Source of the DNA: Deltaproteobacteria bacterium
GTDB lineage: Bacteria; Myxococcota_A; Polyangia; Polyangiales; JADJMO01
Assembly (NCBI GenBank): GCA_025363655.1
Contig: JANYDK010000117.1
Span: forward strand, 1-64,000
DNA length: 64,000 nt
Direction: 5' to 3'
Below the pieces are notes generated by a model. The model was given only the letters and a program-made list of their open reading frames with translations. It was not told where the DNA came from and made no database searches. Of the stretch, positions 10,001 to 18,937 are shown one piece after another. Position numbers and translations under genes: made by a program. Numbering within the stretch: position 1 is the first letter of the stretch; every line of letters begins with the position of its first letter.

Positions 10001-10424
10001 GGTTCTGCGTGAAGGAAAGACGCCTGCGCTCGTCGATTTCGGGCTCGCCGGTCGTCACGTGCGACCGGGTTGCGCCACCGGTCCCTATGGCGCGCCGGAG
10101 GTGTGGGGCATCCTCCCCGACGACTTCACCGGCGAGCCTTCGCCGCTTCCCGCCGACATCTACGCGTTCGGTGCGCTGGCCTTCGAAGTGCTCACCGGGC
10201 GTACGCTCTTCGACGGACCGAACGAGGTCGCGATCATCAGCCGCCACCTGACGCACGACGGGCACCCCGACGCGCTCGACGCCGTCGCCCACGTCCGTCC
10301 GGTGATGGAGTTGATCGAGCAGACCCTACGCCGTGATCCCCGCCAACGTTTGACGGTGCCGCAAGTGCGCGCCGGCCTCCGCGCGCTCATGCCGGCGGTC
10401 GCTCCGCTCGCCTGGCCGCTTTAG
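7041..10424 (+). CDS. Large protein with ~800-aa helical N-terminal region and C-terminal Ser/Thr protein kinase domain
   Basis: GTG start; C-terminal GGFYVVRPLGGGAAASVF, FALKV, HLDVKPSNVVL, DFGLAG, APEVWG. Confidence 0.85.
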   Translation: MRGRTYELDGLLELPHLRDLGARRASFRQALANLARIGELDGPSPLEGVAPEALGRGVKVALESGLFDDLEWLSDTAVGVALYELAAALPAGHEKRELGRRVLSRLHEGSAPVFAAIVTRMALGTRKGLAGPAIAARTSLLFALRGGIVDAGPLAFAFASRRELAREWIGQRSTGSLPSRRLASRIIEHAAVVAARRAAQGDDYAPRVFATEQNAISFARLLADREPLVWRHAAVARGLLGGVSSAPWKAITDALHPRFTPTEWRRAAVSIVAAIATSPARALPRALDLLRGGIIARDRGLAATMVWGLPRVFDVEPEAAEQLLDAVVDVDDVGAAEAIAAIAPDLSGESGRRAVATARAILADRIAARTSNVGEPDDERMVAHALYEELSAERDRSGTLRDAVDRALAAWVSGGARDAHAIAGEAMETARVGLSALESLDDEGEESGAAVVRRTAVLLLRDLDAGLLEDSSLGDLLQLRPQTVPSPESASIADLHDRLGLWLLARERSGKRPVEYGMSGRRLRALLHLVDHESAERDDDGAPNAARVRGRRLDAVRVLLDRLPRDRRSPVHRTLCATLARAFDALVRDGTCEPVDVMMVSLALLEEGTDLATLGEASMDPDVAGALRACARFVRAITDEAIPLVTPSAGPMSFPAASTDDRPAPGDQRIEALLELAAALGDDGSGRAEALRAVLSRIARALQNVQGAPARKSLQDGAGGSFDALAGAASAYAQMDQGARRRVLGGRDDLPTSAVAAGLGSRLAPLLSRVSDVSLETAKGAVQEALSDLQRVLPSALFRLVDEVFRRALERPYESDAASASNLRVGEELPSWLGARRTIGGFYVVRPLGGGAAASVFVAKRIEERHEAGAERFALKVPDYDGAAARSLSEQEFLAFFRAEASALLGLPPDPNLARFVTFDLAARPKPILVMELIEGPTLERFVAAAETSNGTTTTQRALEILDGVLAGLEVMHKYAIGHLDVKPSNVVLREGKTPALVDFGLAGRHVRPGCATGPYGAPEVWGILPDDFTGEPSPLPADIYAFGALAFEVLTGRTLFDGPNEVAIISRHLTHDGHPDALDAVAHVRPVMELIEQTLRRDPRQRLTVPQVRAGLRALMPAVAPLAWPL

Positions 10425-10456
10425 TCCGGCGACCGAACGACGCGAGATCGACCGGC

Positions 10457-12286
10457 TCAACGGCCGAACTGCAGTCCGATCGTCGGGCCGAGATAGAAGT
10501 GCACGCCGTCGGCGAGCGTCTGCGGGGGTGAGGCAATCTTCACCGCGACGTTGCCGAACTTCCCGTTGCGCAAGCCGCCGTCCTCGGTTTGCACGGTGCC
10601 GGTCATCTCGGCCCACGCCATCACGCCGAGCGTGAATTTCGTGCCCGGCGTGCCGCCGAGGAGGAGGCCCGCGTCGACCATCATCGCCGGCGCGAACTTG
10701 GTGACGTCGGACGGCGCCCACTTGTCGCCGAGCGCGTCGCGTTCGTAGCCGAACGATCGATAGACGCCGCCGACCGCGAGGCCGAAGGTGAAGCGCACCG
10801 CGTCGTCCTTGCTGGTGATGCGCGCGCCCGGACCGGCGAACACCGCCCAGCCCTTGAATTTGTGCGTTTCCTTGCGCTCGACTGCGTCGGTGATGGTCGA
10901 GCCAGCGGTCGGCGGCGCGCTGGTCGACGAGCCGAAGGTGCGATCGACCGAGTAAGGAACGTCGAAGAGGAAGGCGCTCGCGAGCTCGAGCCCGAAGACG
11001 TCCCACGAGTAGCCGACGTTCAGTTTGGTGCCTGCAGCGAAGGGGATGCCGTTGTTCGAACAGCTCCCGAGGCCCGACTCCGAGCAAGTGGTGCCGAGGG
11101 TCGGTCCACCTGCGAGCGGGAAGACGCCGACGAGGTTGAACTTCGCGTAGAGGCCGCGGAACGGATTGCCGCCGACGCCGCTGCCGTTCTTCTCCGCGAG
11201 CGTCACCGGCTCGATGACGGTGCGACCCTTGTCGACGACGACGAGATGTTTGTATGGCTCGTATCCGGCGGCGACGACGGAGACCTCGTAGGTGCCAGGC
11301 GCGAGCTCGCCTTCCCACGTCCCGGTGCCCACTTTTTTCCCGTCGATCGAGATGTCACCGATGGCGCCGAGCGACTGTACGCGGAGCTTGCCGCGAAGGG
11401 CGAGGGCGGCGAGCGCGACGTCGGCGTTCTGCTTCACCACGACGTCGATGGTGCGCTTCTGGGAGGCGACGCCATCGGCCTTGAGCTGGATGACGTGCGG
11501 ACCGGCGGAGAGATCTCCCGCCCACGGCGCCGGGCCCTCGTCGACGTCGTCGATGAAGACGTGCACCGCGATGCCGCCCTCTTCGCGCACCGCCACGTGT
11601 CCCGTCGTCACCTGCGCGGTCAGGGTCACCGTCAGCGACTGCGCCTCTTTGGCGATGGTGGTGACGTCCTTCTCGAAAGGATCGAACGCGTCCTTGGTGA
11701 CGCGGAGCTTGTGCGTTCCAATGTCGGCGCGGAACGGCTTGGCGAGCGGCGTGACCCCCACGAGGCGACCATCGAGCTCGATCGTCGCTCCGGCTTCGTT
11801 CACCGACACGTCGAGGGTGCCCGTGAGGATGCGGAGCTCGGTGAGCGCCTTTCCGATGGCGTCTTTCTCTTTTTGCGAAAGCTGCGCGAGGTGTTGATCG
11901 AGGAGCTTCTCGTAGGCGTCGTGGGCCAGCGCGAAGTGCTTGAGGTCACGATGGCACTGGGCGATGTTGCGGAGCGCGCTCGGGCGCGGATTGAGCTTGT
12001 ACGAGGCGTCGAACTCGATGAGCGCGCCGTCGTAGACCTTCTCGGCGTAGAGCTTGAGACCGATCTCGAAGTGCCTTTTCGCCTCCGCTTCTTCCGGCGT
12101 CATCGGCGCGGGCGGCGGTGGCGCAGGCGGTGCGGTCGTCGATCCGGTCGGCTTCGCCTTCGGCTTCGGCGGCGCTGCCGGCGGCTTGGCGAAGACAGCG
12201 CTGGCGACGCAGGTCACGAGGACGAAGGCGGCGAAAACCGGGCCTCCTCTCGTCGAGGCCGATCTCCAGCCGCGGGTCCTGCGCAT
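10457..12286 (-). CDS. TPR plus PEGA-domain exported protein with C-terminal beta-rich domain
   Basis: Start at MRRTRGWRS; signal peptide; TPR-like AKRHFEIGLKLYAEKVYDGALIEFDASYKLNPRPSALRNIAQCH; PEGA-like GATIELDGRLVGVTPLAKPFRADIGTHKLRVTKDAF. Confidence 0.8.
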   Translation of the reverse strand: MRRTRGWRSASTRGGPVFAAFVLVTCVASAVFAKPPAAPPKPKAKPTGSTTAPPAPPPPAPMTPEEAEAKRHFEIGLKLYAEKVYDGALIEFDASYKLNPRPSALRNIAQCHRDLKHFALAHDAYEKLLDQHLAQLSQKEKDAIGKALTELRILTGTLDVSVNEAGATIELDGRLVGVTPLAKPFRADIGTHKLRVTKDAFDPFEKDVTTIAKEAQSLTVTLTAQVTTGHVAVREEGGIAVHVFIDDVDEGPAPWAGDLSAGPHVIQLKADGVASQKRTIDVVVKQNADVALAALALRGKLRVQSLGAIGDISIDGKKVGTGTWEGELAPGTYEVSVVAAGYEPYKHLVVVDKGRTVIEPVTLAEKNGSGVGGNPFRGLYAKFNLVGVFPLAGGPTLGTTCSESGLGSCSNNGIPFAAGTKLNVGYSWDVFGLELASAFLFDVPYSVDRTFGSSTSAPPTAGSTITDAVERKETHKFKGWAVFAGPGARITSKDDAVRFTFGLAVGGVYRSFGYERDALGDKWAPSDVTKFAPAMMVDAGLLLGGTPGTKFTLGVMAWAEMTGTVQTEDGGLRNGKFGNVAVKIASPPQTLADGVHFYLGPTIGLQFGR

Positions 12287-12381
12287 CGCGCCCCATCCTA
12301 CCCAAGGAACGCGCGGGTGCGTCGACTCCCGCGCGAGTGCCACCGATGACGGGGCTTCTCCGTGGTTCCGTCGTGGTGCAG

Positions 12382-12411
12382 TGTATAAAGTGGCTATGTG
12401 ATCTCGGTCAG
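12382..12411 (-). promoter_or_regulatory. Possible sigma70-like promoter upstream of the PEGA/TPR gene
   Basis: Reverse strand CTGACC-18 nt-TATACA in a locally AT-richer patch; motif match only. Confidence 0.25.
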
Positions 12412-13979
12412 TACGCGCTGGAGACGCCGGTTCCACCGAACTGTGGCTCGGTCGACGTCGTCGAGGGCGCGGCGCTCGTCACGCCTGGCACGACGCTCGA
12501 CGACGCCTTCGCCGACGAAGCCACCGGGGGCAGCTTTCCGAGGAACTTGCCGGACATCGCCGAGCCGAGCGGCTTCTTCGTGCTCGCGCTCCCGCTCGAG
12601 GACGCGCCGGCGACTCCAGTCGCATTCGTGTCGGCGGCGAGCTGCGAGCTCGAGACCGACGGGCTCGCACCGGTGACGGCGCGCGACGGATCGCCTCCGT
12701 TCGTGGGCGCACTGCCCGAGCTCCCGCCGCGATAGGTCACCGCGTAGAGTCCCGCGCCAGCCATCATCAAGACGATGGCGACGGCGATGAATCCACGACT
12801 GCCGCGCGCACGCGGAGACGACGGCGTCGGCTCGTCTTCGTGACGTAGTCCGAGGGCGGGCGCTTGCACCGAGACGCCCGATTCGGTGGGCGGCGAGATT
12901 CGAATGCGCGGGTTCGAGCCGGACGCCGCGAGTAGTGGCTGCGTGGCCGCGACGGCGCCGCGATGTGCATTGCGCGAACCACCTTCGCCCGCCGGAATGA
13001 CGATCGCATCGGGGCCAGTTCCATCGACCTCGCCGTGGATCACCCGCGCGCCGTCACGCGCATCACGCGCTTCACGTGAGTGGGGCGAAGTGGCGAACGC
13101 CTCGGGCAACGCATCGTGGAGCATCCGCGCGAAGGTCGCGCAGTCGGGAATGCGCAGCTCGACGTCGTGCTCGAGCGCTTGGTCGACGATGGCGATCACC
13201 GACGCCGGCACCCACGGCGCGATCTCCGAGAGCGGTGGCGGCTTCTTCAAGACGATGGCGAAGATGGTCTGCTCGTAGGTCTCGAGCTGCTCGTACGCCT
13301 GTCGGCCGGACAGCATCTCGTAGAGGCAAGCGCCGAGCGACCAGACGTCGGTGCGCGCGTCGATCGGCTGTCCCTGCGCCTGTTGCGGCGACATGTATTG
13401 CGGCGTGCCGACCGCCGAGCCCCAACGCGTGATCGGGCGCTTCGGATCGGGGTTCTCGTCGCCCTCGGTGAGCACCTTGCTGATGCCGAAGTCGACCAAC
13501 TTGACGGTGACGTGCCCGTCGTCGCGCACGCTGAGGAAGACGTTGGCGGGCTTGAGATCACGGTGAATGACGCCCGCCGCGTGCGCCTTCGAGAGACCGC
13601 GCGCCGCTTGGTGGGTGATGTCGACGGCGAGCTCGGGGGAGAGGCGCTCTTCGCGATCGAGTCGCGTCGCCACGTCTTCGCCGGTGAGGAACTCCATCAC
13701 CATGTAGAGGCCGAAGACGTCGTCTTGGCCGACGTCGAAGACCTGCACGATGTGGTCGCTCTCGACCCGACTGGCCGCCCGCGCCTCCTGGCGGAAACGT
13801 GCAGCCAGGTCGGTCCCGCTCTTCGCGTGATGCGCGGCGATGATCTTGATGGCGACCCGCTTGCCGATCTCGACGTGGGTCCCTTCGTACACCGAGCCCA
13901 TCCCCCCCTGGCCGAGGAGGCGCTTGACCAGGAATTTCCCGGCGAGCGTCGCCCCGAGGGGCGAGGGAAGCTCCGACAT
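12408..13979 (-). CDS. Transmembrane Ser/Thr protein kinase (PknB-like)
   Basis: LLGQGGMGSVYEG, VAIKII, VIHRDLKPANVFL, DFGISKV, then TM and Ser/Ala/Thr-rich tail. Confidence 0.95.
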   Translation of the reverse strand: MSELPSPLGATLAGKFLVKRLLGQGGMGSVYEGTHVEIGKRVAIKIIAAHHAKSGTDLAARFRQEARAASRVESDHIVQVFDVGQDDVFGLYMVMEFLTGEDVATRLDREERLSPELAVDITHQAARGLSKAHAAGVIHRDLKPANVFLSVRDDGHVTVKLVDFGISKVLTEGDENPDPKRPITRWGSAVGTPQYMSPQQAQGQPIDARTDVWSLGACLYEMLSGRQAYEQLETYEQTIFAIVLKKPPPLSEIAPWVPASVIAIVDQALEHDVELRIPDCATFARMLHDALPEAFATSPHSREARDARDGARVIHGEVDGTGPDAIVIPAGEGGSRNAHRGAVAATQPLLAASGSNPRIRISPPTESGVSVQAPALGLRHEDEPTPSSPRARGSRGFIAVAIVLMMAGAGLYAVTYRGGSSGSAPTNGGDPSRAVTGASPSVSSSQLAADTNATGVAGASSSGSASTKKPLGSAMSGKFLGKLPPVASSAKASSSVVPGVTSAAPSTTSTEPQFGGTGVSSAY

Positions 13980-14020
13980 GAAAGGACTCTAGTATGACGC
14001 GATTCGGGCCGCAGAACCAA

Positions 14021-14104
14021 GCTTCGGCAACCGAGCGGAGCGAGATTGACCGAAGCGGCCAAAGTTGCGAGCCAATCTTGGCAAAACGAGAAGTTTCTCG
14101 GCCG
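14021..14104 (+). repeat. Copy A of dispersed structured intergenic element
   Basis: gcttcggcaaccgagcggagcgagattgaccgaagcggccaaagttgcgagccaatcttggcaaaacgagaagtttctcggcc; near-identical to 21538-21620 (reverse) and 38556-38648. Confidence 0.9.
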
Positions 14105-14107
14105 AAC

Positions 14108-15520
14108 TCAGAGAGAAGCCGCCAGCTGGTTCGCTTGGCGCACACAGTCGGAGATGCCGACGCCATCGTAGGCGCTACCGAGCAGATGCAGTCCTGGGTG
14201 TCCGCGCAACAACTCGCGAATGCGAGCCATTTTCGCGGGGTGACCGACGCGCGGTTGCGGGCTCGCACGGACGAAGCGCGAGACGAAGTCGACGATTGGG
14301 GCCGCTTCGACGTGGAGGACGCGCTTCGCCTCGGCACGGGCGAGCGCGATCAGCGACGCGTCGTCTCCGTCCATCGCCGCGCTGCCGAAGAAAAAGCGGA
14401 GGAGGACCATCCCCGAGGGAGCACGTCCCGCCCACTTGCTGGTCACCCACGTCGAGGCGAGCGCGCTCATCGCCGAGGTGCGCGCCGACGCGGGGACGAT
14501 GTAGCCGGTGGCATCGAGTGGATGCGCGATGGCGTCGCGCGGGAACGCGAGGAACACCGTGCACGACGATCCATAAACTATGGATGCAAGCTCGTCGGCG
14601 AGCGGTTCGGAGTGGGGACGGAGGAGCGTCGCCGCGGCGTGCGCCGGTCCGGTGACGACGACCTGATCGGCCGCGATCGGTTCGCTGCCGTCGATGCCGA
14701 CCTCGTATCCACCGCCCTCGCGTCCGCCCTCACGTCCGCCCTCACGTCGCGAGATGCGGAGGACGTGCGCGCCATAGCGAACCCGATCGCCGAGCCGCGC
14801 CGTGAGCGTGTCGACGAGCTCGCCGATGCCTCCGGCGAGGCCGATGAACGGGCTCGAACGCACCGCGCCGCCCTTGGGAGACATCTTTCGACCGGCGAAG
14901 AAGACGCCGCCGCGCTTCTCCAACGCCGCGAGCTGGGGCACCGTCGCGAGCATGCTGAGATCGGAGACCTCGCCGGTGTAGAGCCCGCCGAGGAGCGGTC
15001 CGGCGAGCGCCTCTTCCACTTCGCGTCCGAAGCGCCGCGTGATCCAGGCATCGAGCGCTTCGTCGTCGCCGGTCTTCGGATCGCGTCCGAAGCCGATGGG
15101 CAGGAGCGGCTCGAGCAGCGCGCGCAACTTGCCACGCCACGAGAGGAGCGGCGTGCGCAGCAGCGGCCGAACGCGCGTCGGCAAGCCGAGGATCAGTCCA
15201 TCGGGGAGCGCCACCAGCGAGCCATCGCGCTGGGCGACGTAGACGCGGCGGTTCTGTGGGAGCGTCTCGACCAGACGATCGCCGAGGCCGAGCGCGCGCG
15301 AGAGCTCGGTCGCCGCTGGCTTGGCCGCCACCCACGAGTCACCGGCGTGATCGATGAGGAAGCCATTTTTCCGAGTCGTTCGCAGGTTGCCGCCGGCGCG
15401 GGCCGAACCTTCGAGCACGAAGACGTCGTGCCTCGAGGATCTCTGGGAGAGCGCGAACGCGAACGCGAGGCCGCTGATCCCCGCGCCGACGACGACGATG
15501 CGCGATCGCCTCTCGGCCAT
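14108..15520 (-). CDS. hemG: Protoporphyrinogen oxidase (FAD-dependent, HemY/PPOX type)
   Basis: IVVVGAGISGLAFAFAL dinucleotide-binding motif, ARAGGNLRTTRKNGFLIDHAG, C-terminal LLGSAYDGVGISDCVRQA; next to hemE. Confidence 0.9.
   Translation of the reverse strand: MAERRSRIVVVGAGISGLAFAFALSQRSSRHDVFVLEGSARAGGNLRTTRKNGFLIDHAGDSWVAAKPAATELSRALGLGDRLVETLPQNRRVYVAQRDGSLVALPDGLILGLPTRVRPLLRTPLLSWRGKLRALLEPLLPIGFGRDPKTGDDEALDAWITRRFGREVEEALAGPLLGGLYTGEVSDLSMLATVPQLAALEKRGGVFFAGRKMSPKGGAVRSSPFIGLAGGIGELVDTLTARLGDRVRYGAHVLRISRREGGREGGREGGGYEVGIDGSEPIAADQVVVTGPAHAAATLLRPHSEPLADELASIVYGSSCTVFLAFPRDAIAHPLDATGYIVPASARTSAMSALASTWVTSKWAGRAPSGMVLLRFFFGSAAMDGDDASLIALARAEAKRVLHVEAAPIVDFVSRFVRASPQPRVGHPAKMARIRELLRGHPGLHLLGSAYDGVGISDCVRQANQLAASL
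14712..14747 (+). repeat. 12-bp tandem repeat x3 (ccgccctcrcgt) in hemG
   Basis: Three copies encoding GREG units (RREGGREGGREGGG). Confidence 0.9.
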
Positions 15521-16551
15521 CAGCCGGGGTGCCGGAACTCGTGCACGAAGTCGACCAGCCGCTGCACCGACTCGACCGGCGTCTCGGGGAGGATGCCGTG
15601 CCCGAGGTTGAAGACGTAGCCGACGCCGCGCATCCGCTGGAGGATGTCGGCGGCGCGCGCCTCGATGACCGGCACAGGCGCGAAGAGGATCGTCGGATCG
15701 AGGTTGCCCTGGAGCGCGACGTCGTCACCGAGCATGGCGCGCGCGTCGTCCATCGGCAGTCGCCAATCGACGCCGATCACGGTGCCACCCGCCTTTTTCT
15801 GCAGCGGAAGCAGCGTCGTGGTCCCGGTGCCGAAATGGATCACCGGCACGCCCGTGGTCTCGATGTCCTTCAAGATCTTGGAGACGTGGGGGAAGATGTA
15901 CTGCTGATAGTCGTCGGGCCCGAGCTGACCGACCCACGAGTCGAAGAGCTGCACGACCTGCGCGCCGGCGACGATCTGCGCGCGAAGATACTTCCGCACG
16001 ACCTCGGCGAGCTTCTCCATCAAGAGATGCCAAGCCTCGGGCTCGCCGTACATCAGCTTCTTCGTCTTCACGAAGTGCGCCGATTTTCCGCCTTCGATGA
16101 GGTAGCTCGCGAGCGTGAAGGGAGCACCCGCGAAGCCGATCAGCGGCACCTTGCCGTTGAGCTCCTTGCGGATGAGCTTGATCGACTCGAGCACGTACCC
16201 GAGCCCGTCCTCCGGATCGATCACCCGCAAGCGCTCGATGCCGGCACGATCGCGGATCGGATCGTGGACGACGGGTCCCTCGCCCTTGGCGAACTCGAAG
16301 GGCGCGCCCATCGGTTCGAGCGGCAGGAGGATGTCGGCGAAGAGAATGGCCGCGTCGACGCCGAGGCGGAGCGGCTGCATCGTCACCTTCAGCGCCAGCT
16401 CCGGCGTCTTGCAGAGCTCGAGCAGCGTGTACTTCTCGCGCAGCGCTCGGTACTCCGGCATGTAGCGGCCTGCTTGGCGCATCATCCAGATGGGCATCAC
16501 GTCGACGGCCTCGCGGCGGCAGGCGCGGAGGAAGCGATCGGTCTCGGTCAT
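15520..16551 (-). CDS. hemE: Uroporphyrinogen decarboxylase
   Basis: RFLRACRREAVDVMPIWMMRQAGRYMPEYR and GFAGAPFTLASYLIEGG; stop overlaps hemG ATG as TGATG; start at MTETDRF. Confidence 0.97.
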   Translation of the reverse strand: MTETDRFLRACRREAVDVMPIWMMRQAGRYMPEYRALREKYTLLELCKTPELALKVTMQPLRLGVDAAILFADILLPLEPMGAPFEFAKGEGPVVHDPIRDRAGIERLRVIDPEDGLGYVLESIKLIRKELNGKVPLIGFAGAPFTLASYLIEGGKSAHFVKTKKLMYGEPEAWHLLMEKLAEVVRKYLRAQIVAGAQVVQLFDSWVGQLGPDDYQQYIFPHVSKILKDIETTGVPVIHFGTGTTTLLPLQKKAGGTVIGVDWRLPMDDARAMLGDDVALQGNLDPTILFAPVPVIEARAADILQRMRGVGYVFNLGHGILPETPVESVQRLVDFVHEFRHPG

Positions 16552-16658
16552 CGGCGGGATCCGTGCCACGGGGCTTTCGGGTCGCAAAGGCGTTTGCCGT
16601 TGTGACGATGGTCTGACAGTCGCTCTGCCCTTCGATTGCTACGTTCTGCAAAGCCGAA

Positions 16659-17648
16659 ATGGACGTCGCCGTCGTCGTGAATTTGAAAGCCCGCAAGGGC
16701 TCCGAGTCGGTCGGTCGGATGGTGCGCGATCTTCTTCCGCGTGCACGCGTGTCGGTCACGCGCTCGATGGATGACGTGCGCAACTTCATTTTGAAGGAAA
16801 TTGCGCCTCGTCCGCCGGCGCTCCTCCTCTCGGGCGGTGGTGACGGGACCGCCGTCGCGCTCCTGAACGAGCTTCGAGAAATGGACGTCGCCATCCCCAC
16901 CATCGGGGTCCTGCCGCTCGGCACCGGCAATGGTTGGGCGCGGGTCACCGGGGCGCCGCGCGCTCGCGAGGCCGTCACCCGTATCGCCGGCCTCCGTGGG
17001 CTCCCCCCGCCGACGCGTCGCTTCGGACTGGTCGAGGTCGATGGTCAGGTCGCGCCCTTCGCCGGCACCGGCTGGGACGCTGAGATCGTCAGCGATTTCA
17101 AAGCGCAGATGTCCGAGCTCCCGATGACCCAGCAGCTCGAGGCTGGCCTCTTCGGCTACATGAAGGGGCTCTTCACGCGGACCATTCCGCGTCACGTCTT
17201 CGGCAACGGCCCCGCCAACGTGGTGCTCACCAACCTCGGCGAAGACGCGATGACCGTCGACGAGAACGGCCGGGCCATTCCCTTGCGCGGCGGCGAGCGC
17301 GGCGCTGTCCTCTATCGCGGTCCTGCCAGCGTCGCAGCCGCGGCCACGACCATGGAATGGGGCTTTGGTTTCCGCGCTTTCCCCTTCGCCCATCTCGTGC
17401 CGGGCCGGCTCTCGACGCGGGTCTACGGCGCCTCCGTCGTCGAGGCCACGCGCAACATGTTCAAGCTCTGGCGCGGCGAGCACCCGATGCCGAAGATGCA
17501 CGACTTCTTCCTCACGGCGGGGCGCATGGAGTTCGATCGCGTCGTGCCCTTCCAATGTGGCGGCGACGTGCAAGAGCCGCGACGCTCGTTCGACTTCCGC
17601 ATCGCCAGCGACACGGTCGACCTCGTCGACTGGCGTCGCCTCTCTTGA
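16659..17648 (+). CDS. Diacylglycerol/lipid kinase family protein
   Basis: VVVNLKARKGSE, LLSGGGDGTAVALLNEL, PLGTGNGWAR. Confidence 0.85.
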   Translation: MDVAVVVNLKARKGSESVGRMVRDLLPRARVSVTRSMDDVRNFILKEIAPRPPALLLSGGGDGTAVALLNELREMDVAIPTIGVLPLGTGNGWARVTGAPRAREAVTRIAGLRGLPPPTRRFGLVEVDGQVAPFAGTGWDAEIVSDFKAQMSELPMTQQLEAGLFGYMKGLFTRTIPRHVFGNGPANVVLTNLGEDAMTVDENGRAIPLRGGERGAVLYRGPASVAAAATTMEWGFGFRAFPFAHLVPGRLSTRVYGASVVEATRNMFKLWRGEHPMPKMHDFFLTAGRMEFDRVVPFQCGGDVQEPRRSFDFRIASDTVDLVDWRRLS

Positions 17649-17663
17649 GCGCGCCCGAGAGCG

Positions 17664-18086
17664 TCACTCACCGATCACGGTGATCAGCACCTCGCGTCGA
17701 TGCGGCGCGGTGCGGTGCTCCCAAAGATAGATCGCCTGCCACGTCCCGAGCGCGAGCGAGCCGCCTCGCACCGGTACTTGCTCGCTCGTGCGCGTGAGCA
17801 CGGTGCGCACGTGTGCCGGCATGTCGTCGGGGCCTTCGTCGTCGTGCTCCCAAGGGCCGAAGCGAGGCCGTTCCGGCGCCACGTCGTCCATCCAACGTTG
17901 CAGGTCGCGTAACACCGCGGGGTCTGCATTTTCTTGAATGACCAAGCTCGCCGAGGTGTGGCGAAGGTAGAGAGAGCAGAGTCCCGTCTTCACCTTCGAC
18001 GCACGAACTATCGAGGAAACTTGGGCCGTGATGTCGGTGAAGCCCCGTCCGTGGGTCCCGATCGACAGGTGTTCTTGGGCGATCAT
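17664..18086 (-). CDS. YjbQ/UPF0047 family protein (start uncertain; ORF open to 18242)
   Basis: IGTHGRGFTDITAQV...SLYLRHTSASLVIQENADPAVLRDLQRWMD...GTWQAIYLWEHRTAPHRREV. Confidence 0.85.
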   Translation of the reverse strand: MIAQEHLSIGTHGRGFTDITAQVSSIVRASKVKTGLCSLYLRHTSASLVIQENADPAVLRDLQRWMDDVAPERPRFGPWEHDDEGPDDMPAHVRTVLTRTSEQVPVRGGSLALGTWQAIYLWEHRTAPHRREVLITVIGE

Positions 18087-18259
18087 GAGGACTGGAGACT
18101 GCACATTCGGCCCTTCCCATGCCAGCCGGAACTGAGTATGCAGGCGCCGGAACGCATGGTCGAAGACCTCTGCGCTCGAAATCGGCATAGCTCTCTTCGA
18201 GCGAAGTGTGCCGCTGCCTGCGGTCGTCGGGACCGCCCTCACGAGAAGGAAAGCCCTCC

Positions 18260-18910
18260 ATGAACCGGAAGATCCTGATTGCCGCCGCCCTCGTTCTCGG
18301 TACCGCCTACTCCTTCGCCTGCGGCGGCGACGACGCGACGAAGAACACCAACACGATGCCGACCTCGTCGGCGACCGTGACGGCTCCCCCGGTCGACACC
18401 GGCTCGGCCGCTCCGACCGCCACCGAGACGGCCTCGGCCGCGCCGACCGTCACGGCCGAGCCCCCGAAGCCGAAGAGCCTCTTCGAGCGCCTCGGTGGCA
18501 AGGACGCCATCAGCAAGGTCGTCGACGACTTCTTCGCGATCGTGAAGGACGACAAGCGCATCAACAAGCACTTCGCCGCCGTCCTCAAAGACAAGAAGAA
18601 GACCGAGACCCTCCGCGACAACGTCATCGCCTTCATCTCCAAGACCGCCGGCGGCGACGCCGAGTACAAGGGCAAGGACATGAAGGAAGCCCACAAGAAC
18701 ATGAAGCTGAAGGACGCGGACTTCGACGCGTTCGTCGAGGACCTCGTCAAGGCGCTCGACAAGAACAGCGTCGGGCAGACCGAGAAGGACGAGCTCGGCA
18801 AGGCGCTCGCCGACATGAAGGCGGACATCGTCGCCCCGGCTCCCGCCCCCAAGGGCGCGACCACGGCCAAGCCGGCCGGCACCGCCGCGGCGCCCAAGGC
18901 CTCGAAGTAA
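18260..18910 (+). CDS. Exported group 1 truncated haemoglobin with T/A-rich linker and A/P/K-rich tail
   Basis: MNRKILIAAALVLGTAYSFACGGDD signal; SLFERLGGKDAISKVVDDFFAIVKDDKRINKHF ... EAHKNMKLKDADFDAFVEDLVKALD globin signatures. Confidence 0.85.
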   Translation: MNRKILIAAALVLGTAYSFACGGDDATKNTNTMPTSSATVTAPPVDTGSAAPTATETASAAPTVTAEPPKPKSLFERLGGKDAISKVVDDFFAIVKDDKRINKHFAAVLKDKKKTETLRDNVIAFISKTAGGDAEYKGKDMKEAHKNMKLKDADFDAFVEDLVKALDKNSVGQTEKDELGKALADMKADIVAPAPAPKGATTAKPAGTAAAPKASK

Positions 18911-18937
18911 TCCTTCGTTTCGCGTTTCGTTCTCGCG

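Noticed and set aside
7170-10292. 1040-aa minus-strand ORF
   Set aside because: Mirror frame of the kinase gene at 7041-10424; acidic/basic composition without motifs
10589-12349. 586-aa + strand ORF
   Set aside because: Antisense to the PEGA/TPR gene
13994-14110. Peptide ATERSEIDRSGQSC as a shared protein motif (also seen in frames near 21.6 kb)
   Set aside because: It is the translation of the noncoding dispersed element, not a protein domain
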